DNA of 13,693 nt from CAYNUJ01 sp964621225 (GTDB lineage Bacteria > Bacteroidota > Ignavibacteria > Ignavibacteriales > Melioribacteraceae). The stretch covers positions 1-13,693 of the forward strand of contig CAZULK010000068.1 of the NCBI GenBank assembly GCA_964621225.1, written 5' to 3'. Both the position numbers and the translations under genes were made by a program. Below the pieces are notes generated by a model. It worked only from the letters and a program-made list of their open reading frames with translations, ran no database searches and was not told the DNA's origin. This document shows positions 7,832 through 13,693 of this stretch, piece after piece; within the stretch, counting starts at the first letter, position 1; every line of letters begins with the position of its first letter.

Positions 7832-7872
7832 GGAGTGTTTATGGTAGGGGGGATTTTGACCATAAACACTCC
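7832..7872 (-). promoter_or_regulatory. Perfect 14-bp stem-loop in the leader of the small membrane protein gene
   Basis: GGAGTGTTTATGGT (7832-7845) and ACCATAAACACTCC (7859-7872) are exact reverse complements around a 13-base spacer with a C6 run on the transcribed RNA. In the RNA the stem ends 5 bases before a U6 run and just upstream of the GGAGG site. An alternative 6-bp hairpin with a CGGA loop (7864-7879) uses part of the same upstream arm, and a small GGCG-GAAA-CGCC hairpin (7889-7900) precedes it. The arrangement resembles an attenuator or RNA-binding leader, but the stem could also be a protein-binding site on DNA. Confidence 0.6.
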
Positions 7873-7929
7873 GGTGTTTGAGTGCCAAGGCGTTTCCGCC
7901 CTCTAAAAACTTTTCAAGGTTAATTTAAA

Positions 7930-7945
7930 TGCAATTGGCGTGCCA
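7930..7945 (-). promoter_or_regulatory. Sigma-54 (RpoN) promoter, -24/-12
   Basis: On the - strand the sequence is TGGCAC (7945-7940), five bases, then TTGCA (7934-7930). This matches the consensus TGGCAC-N5-TTGCW at every fixed position, with the correct 12-bp distance from GG to GC. Transcription should start near 7919, giving a leader of about 113 nt to the small membrane protein gene. Confidence 0.85.
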
Positions 7946-8006
7946 TTTAAGAAGAGTACGAAAGGATCAATTTTTTCAACTTTTTAGTAAAAAATCGAAG
8001 GGTTTT

Positions 8007-8047
8007 GTTGCAATTTATTCAATGAGGCGTTGCAATTTTTGCAACGC
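8007..8047. promoter_or_regulatory. Cluster of TTGCAA half-sites, probable enhancer-binding-protein site
   Basis: GCGTTGCAA (8027-8035) and TTGCAACGC (8039-8047) form a perfect 9-bp inverted repeat with a 3-base spacer. A third copy, GTTGCAATTT at 8007-8016, repeats 8029-8038 exactly in direct orientation 22 bp away, i.e. two helical turns. The sites centre about 90 and 118 bp upstream of the predicted sigma-54 start, the usual distance for sigma-54 activators. As RNA the inverted repeat could also be a hairpin ending the sensor operon, but no U-run follows. Confidence 0.6.
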
Positions 8048-8064
8048 TATAAACTGAGTTTATA
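8048..8064. repeat. Inverted repeat TATAAAC-TGA-GTTTATA right after the sensor operon
   Basis: Perfect 7-bp arms with a 3-base loop, starting 2 bases past the TGA of the REC-PAS-kinase gene and directly abutting the GCGTTGCAA inverted repeat. It may be a weak transcript end structure or part of the same regulatory site. Confidence 0.4.
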
Positions 8065-8065
8065 A

Positions 8066-10075
8066 TCATTGTAAAATAATTATTACCTTAGTTCCTACAT
8101 TTTTTTGAGAATCTATTTTTATTTTATAATTCATTAAGTCGCAATATCTTTTAACAACGGAAAGTCCCAATCCTAATCCCTCGAATTGTCTGGAATAACC
8201 TTTGTCTTCTTGATAAAACGGTGTGAAAATATTCTCAAGTTCTTCTTTTGTGATGCCTATTCCGGTGTCTTCCACAGAAATTATCTTTTTGCCGTATGCA
8301 TTCGAGTAATATTTTAAGTTCACTTTGCCTTCATTTGTAAATTTATATGCATTATCCAAAAGATTAATAAGAATTTGAACCAAAACATATTTATCGCATT
8401 CTAATTTCTTTTCTTCATTCAGAATTTGAATATCGAAATGAATATTCTTCTCTTTGAAGAGTTTCACATATTCCTTTGTTGCTTCGTCAAAGATATCTTC
8501 TATATTACATTCTTTTTTCAATAGCTCGAAATTACCTGTTTCCAACATTGAATAATTCAGCAGGAGGTCAATCGTTTTTATCAATCGTTTTCCTGCATTT
8601 TGAATGCCTTCCCGGCTGAAAACTACCAGTTCGTTGGGATTATCCAATAAGTCTTCTACCAGCAGGTTGGCATAGTTAATTAAAACATTAACCGGAGTTC
8701 TTATTTCGTGGGAAATCATTGCCAAAAATTCCGACTTCAACTTATTAGCTTTCTCGGCTTCGAGTTTGGCTGATTCCAGATTTTTTATTAGTCTTTTTCT
8801 TTCCGTTATATCTTGACCAATACAAGCATAATTAATGATTATTCCATCCTTGTCAGTAATTGGTGTAATTATATCCCACTCCCAATATTTATTGCCATCC
8901 TTTTTTACTCTTTCAACTTCACCAAACCATATATCCCCGCCGGAAAGTATTTCGGAGACTTCATTGAAAAAACTTTCATCATGTGTGCCGGAGACAAGAT
9001 TCTTTACATGCATTCCAATCATTTCATTGGATTCGTATCCCGACAATTCCGTACAAAATCTATTACAATAAATTATCTTTTTATCTAAATCTGTTATAAT
9101 TATAGAAAGCGGTGATTCTTCAACTACACGTAAAAGAATTTTTAAAAAGTTTAAATTCTTATTTTTTTCCGTAACGTCGTGTAATTGTAAGAATATCAGA
9201 GTTTCTTTATCAAGCCTAATTTCTTTTGCAAATATTTCTACATCAATTTTTTTATTTGATCCGGTATTTAATGTTATTTCCACGTACTCCTTTGAGCCGG
9301 ATAATAGCATTTTAATAATTTCATCACATTCATTCTTTGGAATGTTAAGTATTCTATGTACTTTTTGAGAGATAGCATCTTTAGGACTAGTTGAAAAATA
9401 GTTGCAAGCTGTTTCATTCAAGTCTGTAATGATATAAATATCCGCTTTTTTTCTTACAAGGAAAATTGAGTCCCGCGATGAATTGAACAACACTTTGAAT
9501 TTGGTTTCACTTTTTCTTAATTCGTTTAGAAGAAATTCATTATCCTCAACCTCTTTCATCAAGTTTTCGCTCGACTGGATAAGTTCTTCATAATTGCTTT
9601 TCAGATTCTCCATTAACGCATTATCGTTTACCTCCACGTCGGACATCAAACTTAAGTCTGCATATTTTTTCTTGTATTCGTTTATTCTCAAGTATCTGTT
9701 TCTTTTGGCTAAAACGTTTTTAATGGATTCTATTAATTCTTCTTGTTTTACCGGAAAGTTGAGAAATGAATCAGCCCCAATTGAAATTGCTTTAATTTTT
9801 TCGTCGCTCTCTTTTAGTTTGGAAGTTACCAATATTACCGGGATGTTTCGCGTTAAGAATTCTTGCTTAAGTTCGTTTAATACTTTGAAACCGTCCATCC
9901 CGGGAAGAACTATATCGAGTAAAATCAGTGAAGGAAATTCTTTCCTGGCAATCTTCAACCCCTCTTTTCCGTCCTTTGCATAAAGTATTTCTTTCACTTC
10001 CGGCATGCCGGATTGAATATACCTTTTTAATATCTCGAAATTATCGCGATTATCGTCGATGATTAAAAACTTCAT
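8066..10075 (-). CDS. REC-PAS-PAS-HisKA-HATPase sensor histidine kinase
   Basis: 669 residues, cytoplasmic (no membrane helix or signal). An N-terminal receiver domain (1-125) has Asp7/Asp8, phospho-acceptor Asp54 in LLDIVLPGMDG and Thr84, but the conserved Lys before the cis-Pro is Phe107 (SFLNFPVKQEEL). A coiled coil leads into two PAS domains (about 185-310 and 315-435; the second ends in a typical WEWD...GQDITERK PAC motif). The kinase core is complete: EFLAMISHEIRTP with His456, N-box LLDNAYKFT, DTGIGI and GLGLGLSVV. It is the only one of the three sensors here with every catalytic motif. The ATG is preceded by GGAG at 6 bases and lies 14 nt after the previous stop. With REC in front of the kinase, it may both receive and send phosphoryl signals; its output regulator is not in the window. 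Confidence 0.95.
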   Translation of the reverse strand: MKFLIIDDNRDNFEILKRYIQSGMPEVKEILYAKDGKEGLKIARKEFPSLILLDIVLPGMDGFKVLNELKQEFLTRNIPVILVTSKLKESDEKIKAISIGADSFLNFPVKQEELIESIKNVLAKRNRYLRINEYKKKYADLSLMSDVEVNDNALMENLKSNYEELIQSSENLMKEVEDNEFLLNELRKSETKFKVLFNSSRDSIFLVRKKADIYIITDLNETACNYFSTSPKDAISQKVHRILNIPKNECDEIIKMLLSGSKEYVEITLNTGSNKKIDVEIFAKEIRLDKETLIFLQLHDVTEKNKNLNFLKILLRVVEESPLSIIITDLDKKIIYCNRFCTELSGYESNEMIGMHVKNLVSGTHDESFFNEVSEILSGGDIWFGEVERVKKDGNKYWEWDIITPITDKDGIIINYACIGQDITERKRLIKNLESAKLEAEKANKLKSEFLAMISHEIRTPVNVLINYANLLVEDLLDNPNELVVFSREGIQNAGKRLIKTIDLLLNYSMLETGNFELLKKECNIEDIFDEATKEYVKLFKEKNIHFDIQILNEEKKLECDKYVLVQILINLLDNAYKFTNEGKVNLKYYSNAYGKKIISVEDTGIGITKEELENIFTPFYQEDKGYSRQFEGLGLGLSVVKRYCDLMNYKIKIDSQKNVGTKVIIILQ

Positions 10076-10089
10076 CTGAACTCCAAAAT

Positions 10090-11928
10090 TTAGATCTTAT
10101 ATTTTATTACAATCCCGTTCTGGTAGTAATAAGAAAAATCGGAGCCGAAAATTTCGCTGCAGCACTTGTTTATAACATTGAATTCGGAAATAGTTTCCTC
10201 TGTTGAATTTGCGAAATTCAAATATTCCGAAGTTATCGAAAGTTCGAATTCGGGTGTGATTTTGTTGAATAGACTTATCTGCAGGCTAATCGGTTGAACT
10301 CTGTTTTTTATTATATTTACGTTTGTATATAAGTTAATTAAAAATAACACCACAAAAAATCGGGAATGTGTTAGTGCAACATCCTCGTTAATAACAGTGA
10401 CGTTATTAATTGTATTAAAATATTTTTCTCTTATTAATTTTAGCGATATTGAGGAATGAGCCTCTATCAATTCTGATATTTCCCTGCCGGCAATACGAAT
10501 TTGTTCATAAATATATGATGTGAGTATTTTGTTTTGAGGTTTTTCGTCATCCAAGTGAATTAAACGATCAACAATCCTCTCCTTTANNNNNNNNNNTATT
10601 TCCCAATATTGATTGGTTTTATATTCAAGTCGTCTAATTGTATTGCTAAATTCTTTATCCTGTTTCTTAAATCCGCTTAAATCTCTAACGTTAAATAATA
10701 GAGCTTTATATCCTTCAAAATCAATTAGTTGAACCCTTACTTCAACTTCGAAAGATGTGTTTCTTTTTCCCTTATGATTAGCTTCGAAAATGTGGAGATT
10801 TTTTGCCCCTTCCATTACAGCTACTAGAATTTTTTTTAATTCCGTTTCGCTTTCATAGGGGAATAAATCCATGATTGTTAAGCTTAAGAGTTCTTCGTTG
10901 GAATAACCAGTTGCAATTTTCGCTGCGTTGTTAGCTAAAATTATTCTAAAGTCCTTTATTGAAACAATAAATATTTCTTCAATCGACTCATCAAATATTT
11001 TCGCGAAGCTGGATAATCTTTTGTTTTTTGCAACAAGATCACTTATATCCATCAAGAATCCGACTAATTCTTTAACTTCGTTTCCTTCTTTTTTTACAAG
11101 AACGAAGCCCTTTATCCAAACCAGCCGTCCATCTTTATGTATCATTCTATATTCGAATTTATGATCCCTTCCCAGAACGCTTTCCTCCAAACAAAAATTG
11201 GAAGCTGCTTCTCTGTCTTCGGGAAATATTCTTTTTTTCCATGTATCGAACGAATCCCATGATTCGGGAGGGTAGCCCAATATTTTTTCGGATTGTTTAC
11301 CAAAGTAAATAAATTTTTTAGTTGTGAAATCCATTCTCCAAGGAATCAAATTAACATTCTCGGATAAAAACATTAAATTCTTTTCGTTTTCCCTTAATTC
11401 CTCCATTATCTTTTTTTCTTCGGTTATATCTTCCATAAACACAATGATGTGCTTTCTACCCGGTTCAATTTCAAGTAAATTGATTTTAACTTTTACGAAA
11501 ATTTGTTTCCGTTTGAATGTTAAATATTCGGCTTCGTCGGAATATTCGTTTTCGTTATTAAGAAAATGATGGATGGCATTCAAGAAGACATTGTAAGAAC
11601 TTTCAGTGTAAAATTCTCTGTAATGATCATAAAAATCTTTTGATTTATCTACTTCAAATAATTCGAAAAATTTTCGATTGGCCCTTACCAATCTCATCAA
11701 TTTTAACAAACGAATATCTTTTATGTTTGAACTACCGGGAAGGAGTTTGAAATCACTTAGATCTTTAATGCCTCCTCGTTTAAAAATTTTATCAATTCTA
11801 CTTATATCGAACTCGGCAAGCGGAATAGGAGCATTTTCAAAAATCTTCTTATCCGAAATATTTGTAATATATATGTCGTTTGTTTTTGTTTTACTCATTG
11901 AAGCGATTAATTTTTTATCAAGATACAT
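10090..11928 (-). CDS. Triple-PAS sensor protein with degenerate kinase-like C-terminus (contains assembly gap)
   Basis: 612 residues counting four unknown ones. PAS1 (about 30-170) is the AP(I)PL..FDIS variant common in multi-PAS sensors; PAS2 (about 185-300) is PAS_3-like with EYRMIHKDGRLVWIKGF; PAS3 covers about 305-425. The C-terminal 160 residues align in outline with a HisKA_2/HWE-type kinase: the N-box region reads LFLINLYTNVNII and keeps the key Asn, but the expected DxGxG is SEYLN and the GLGL box is FNVINKCC. ATP binding therefore looks lost. The gap of N lies at residues 445-448, where a HisKA_2 His helix would begin, so the phospho-acceptor cannot be judged. The start overlaps the previous stop as TAATG, indicating translational coupling. 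Probably a non-catalytic sensor or adaptor partner; membrane segments are absent. Confidence 0.88.
   Translation of the reverse strand: MYLDKKLIASMSKTKTNDIYITNISDKKIFENAPIPLAEFDISRIDKIFKRGGIKDLSDFKLLPGSSNIKDIRLLKLMRLVRANRKFFELFEVDKSKDFYDHYREFYTESSYNVFLNAIHHFLNNENEYSDEAEYLTFKRKQIFVKVKINLLEIEPGRKHIIVFMEDITEEKKIMEELRENEKNLMFLSENVNLIPWRMDFTTKKFIYFGKQSEKILGYPPESWDSFDTWKKRIFPEDREAASNFCLEESVLGRDHKFEYRMIHKDGRLVWIKGFVLVKKEGNEVKELVGFLMDISDLVAKNKRLSSFAKIFDESIEEIFIVSIKDFRIILANNAAKIATGYSNEELLSLTIMDLFPYESETELKKILVAVMEGAKNLHIFEANHKGKRNTSFEVEVRVQLIDFEGYKALLFNVRDLSGFKKQDKEFSNTIRRLEYKTNQYWEIXXXXKERIVDRLIHLDDEKPQNKILTSYIYEQIRIAGREISELIEAHSSISLKLIREKYFNTINNVTVINEDVALTHSRFFVVLFLINLYTNVNIIKNRVQPISLQISLFNKITPEFELSITSEYLNFANSTEETISEFNVINKCCSEIFGSDFSYYYQNGIVIKYKI
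10587..10596. other. Assembly gap (10 N)
   Basis: Ten unknown bases inside the triple-PAS gene. The reading frame is open across the gap at exactly this length, but a 10-N run can be a placeholder, so the real length and up to several residues are uncertain. Confidence 0.98.
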
Positions 11929-13693
11929 TAAGATTTAGAGATTGTCAATTTTTGTGGAATAATAAGTCTCACTTCGGCCCCGAAGTTTTCAAGAGAATTC
12001 AATTTTATGTCTATTTGCAATTCCTGTGCATAAGAATTAGCAATAAACAAACCTAAGCCCAATCCCTTGGAACTTCGATAATATTCGTTTTGGACTTGAT
12101 TAAACAATTCAAATGAATTTAGAGTGAAGCCTTTGGGAAAACCCGGTCCTGTGTCGCTGATATTTATTTCGAAATGTGCTTCGTCATATTTCAAAAGCTT
12201 CACCTCAACAAAACCTTTTTCGGTAAACATTATTCCGTTCTCAATAAATTCTTTTATTATTTCTCCCAGAAGGTTTGCATCTGAAAAAATAATTGGCTCT
12301 TGAATATAGTTTGTGTAATTCAACTCTATCTGCTGATTTTTAGCCAAGGAAGAAAATTCCGCAACAATATTGCTCAAGCAGTCTGTATGTAAATTAAATT
12401 CGGATAAGGAAACTTCAACGCCATTCATTTTATATTCGGTAGATTTAATTAACTTTGATATTCTTCTCGTAACTTTATCTACCGAAAAGTGTACCATTTT
12501 TAAGAATTTACTTTCATTATTTTCTGAAAAAATATCAAGTTCAAGCAAATATTCGGAAGCGGAATAAGCCGAATAAAGAGGACTGATTATAGCATCGGAT
12601 AATTTGATAATTAATTCATCTGTAAATTTTTTATCCTTTTGAATTTGTTCAATTGCGGTTTTCTTTTGAGCTATTTCTTTTTCCAATTGGGACTTTGCCT
12701 TTATGAGTTCACGATTCTTTTCTCTCGCATATTCTTCGAGTTTTTCCTTTTCAATAATTTGCTTATGCTCCCATTCTTTTTCTTTCGTTATATCTCTAAT
12801 CAAACCATATTGATGTAATTCTCCGGTTTTGGCATCTTCCAAAATGATGGATGCATCCTGGACAAAAATAATTTTCTCATCTTTAAACAATTTATATTCT
12901 GCAATTTCAACTTGATTCGAGTTTGCGCTTGCCAAAAAATATTTTCTTTTACTTCTGTCTCTGGGGTCAACTATTTTCCACCAATCATTCACGTTCATTT
13001 CATCAATATTTTCATCCAGCAAGTGTTCCGTGTTGCCCATAAAACGGATAATCTCTGTATTCAGGTTGAAATCGTAGTATACCAATTTCATTTTTTGACT
13101 AACGGATGTATAAATAAAATCTTTTTCAGCAATTTTATCTATTTTGTTTTTTCTGCTTAAATAAACGGAGAAAATACAGAGCAAATTACCTAAAATAAAA
13201 AGAAAGAATATTGCGAGGTTGTTCAACGTGTGTTCTTTTAAAGACCAAAAAAGGTTTGCTCTATCTGTTGCCAACAGAATCGTCCATGTATCGGAAGGAA
13301 GAGAAATGCTGTTAAGATTAATCAATTGCATCCCGTCGGTAGATATTTCCGGAGTTTTACCGTTATAGAAAAATTCTTTTTGGCCTTTCAGTGAATTCAA
13401 TTTCTCAATACTTGAGAAAATATTACTTACGTTTTTACCTATCCAATCTTTTTGTTCGCTAAATATTACAGTTCCCACCTCATTAAAAATTGTTACAAAA
13501 GTTTTTCTTCTTTGCTCCAAACCTTTTAGATGCCTCTGTGTAATGTCTGCAAAAGGAATAAGTATGGAAATACATCCGTTATATTTATTCTCCTTAAAAA
13601 CCGGATAGGCAAGGACGATTGTTTCCAAGCCTTGTACGACAGATATAACATCACTAAGAGTGGGTTTATGAGTTTTTATAATTTCGGCATTAT
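11928..13693 (-). CDS. Cache-PAS sensor protein, HATPase-bearing, H-box His replaced by Asp (5' end outside window)
   Basis: The frame stays open to the right edge, so the N-terminus is missing; 587 residues are visible. It begins in an extracytoplasmic Cache domain (TLSDVISVVQG...IVLAYPVF...GCISILIPF, to about visible residue 140), followed by a membrane helix (about 155-175), a PAS-like domain (about 185-300) and a long coiled coil (about 300-350). The dimerisation helix reads KLSDAIISPLY where SHEIRTPLN is expected: Asp366 replaces the phospho-accepting His and the Glu after it is Ala. The ATPase domain is retained, with ENGIMFT, DTGPGF and GLGLGLFIA. It may bind ATP without autophosphorylating, or act on a partner. 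An in-frame TTG at 13628 lies within the Cache domain and is not a start. Its stop overlaps the next start (TAATG), so it heads or belongs to the three-gene sensor operon. Confidence 0.9.
   Translation of the reverse strand, partial: NAEIIKTHKPTLSDVISVVQGLETIVLAYPVFKENKYNGCISILIPFADITQRHLKGLEQRRKTFVTIFNEVGTVIFSEQKDWIGKNVSNIFSSIEKLNSLKGQKEFFYNGKTPEISTDGMQLINLNSISLPSDTWTILLATDRANLFWSLKEHTLNNLAIFFLFILGNLLCIFSVYLSRKNKIDKIAEKDFIYTSVSQKMKLVYYDFNLNTEIIRFMGNTEHLLDENIDEMNVNDWWKIVDPRDRSKRKYFLASANSNQVEIAEYKLFKDEKIIFVQDASIILEDAKTGELHQYGLIRDITKEKEWEHKQIIEKEKLEEYAREKNRELIKAKSQLEKEIAQKKTAIEQIQKDKKFTDELIIKLSDAIISPLYSAYSASEYLLELDIFSENNESKFLKMVHFSVDKVTRRISKLIKSTEYKMNGVEVSLSEFNLHTDCLSNIVAEFSSLAKNQQIELNYTNYIQEPIIFSDANLLGEIIKEFIENGIMFTEKGFVEVKLLKYDEAHFEINISDTGPGFPKGFTLNSFELFNQVQNEYYRSSKGLGLGLFIANSYAQELQIDIKLNSLENFGAEVRLIIPQKLTISKS

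Noticed and set aside
7652..7888. Second minus-strand frame of 78 codons overlapping the small membrane protein gene
   Set aside because: It would begin upstream of the 14-bp leader stem and read through that stem and the ribosome site; the other frame has the GGAGG-ATG start and clear membrane helices.
7832..7900. c-di-GMP-I (GEMM) riboswitch in the small-gene leader
   Set aside because: A GAAA tetraloop hairpin followed by CAAA is reminiscent, but the conserved GGCAAACC and GGGACGCAAAGCC blocks are absent.
9594..9983. Plus-strand frame of 129 codons inside the REC-PAS kinase gene
   Set aside because: Antisense shadow of the receiver and coiled-coil region with no start signal.

Overview
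The window is AT-rich bacterial DNA with no rRNA, tRNA, IS element or CRISPR array visible. Its gene content (a DUF4837 lipoprotein, a large Reg_prop/Y_Y_Y sensor kinase, many PAS sensor proteins, few strong Shine-Dalgarno sites) suggests the Bacteroidota/Ignavibacteriota/Chlorobiota group. A member of Ignavibacteriota is my best guess, but this is inference from protein style and not from a marker gene.

Layout. Positions 1-2804 (+ strand) carry the C-terminal half of the membrane protease FtsH, a CTP-dependent dolichol/diacylglycerol-kinase-like membrane protein that overlaps the ftsH end, and a DUF4837 lipoprotein, closed by a GC hairpin at 2810-2827. Everything after that is on the - strand. 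Reading in the direction of transcription from the right edge, there is first a tightly packed operon of three PAS-type sensor proteins (13693 to 8066). The first is cut by the window edge and has a Cache domain and an H-box whose His is replaced by Asp. The second has three PAS domains and a kinase-like end that has lost its glycine boxes; it contains a 10-N assembly gap. The third is REC-PAS-PAS-HisKA-HATPase and is the only one with a complete kinase core. Next come an 83-residue two-helix membrane protein gene (7806-7555) with a strong terminator, a 1048-residue Reg_prop/Y_Y_Y/HisKA_3 kinase with its NarL-type response regulator (7420-3620), and an 83-residue HTH-like hypothetical protein (3374-3123) convergent with the ftsH cluster.

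The most interesting part is 7807-8065, the gap between the sensor operon and the small membrane protein gene. It holds a full-consensus sigma-54 promoter (TGGCAC-N5-TTGCA, - strand, 7945-7930). About 90-120 bp upstream of the predicted start lies a cluster of three TTGCAA half-sites, two of which form a perfect 9-bp inverted repeat (8027-8047), placed like a bacterial enhancer-binding-protein site. Downstream is a roughly 113-nt leader containing a perfect 14-bp stem and a possible competing hairpin, followed by a GGAGG ribosome site and the small gene. I read this as a sigma-54-controlled, possibly attenuated, single-gene unit for an unrecognised small membrane protein, next to an operon of partly pseudo-kinase sensors. 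The functional link between the sensors and the unit is inferred from position only; no enhancer-binding regulator is visible in the window.
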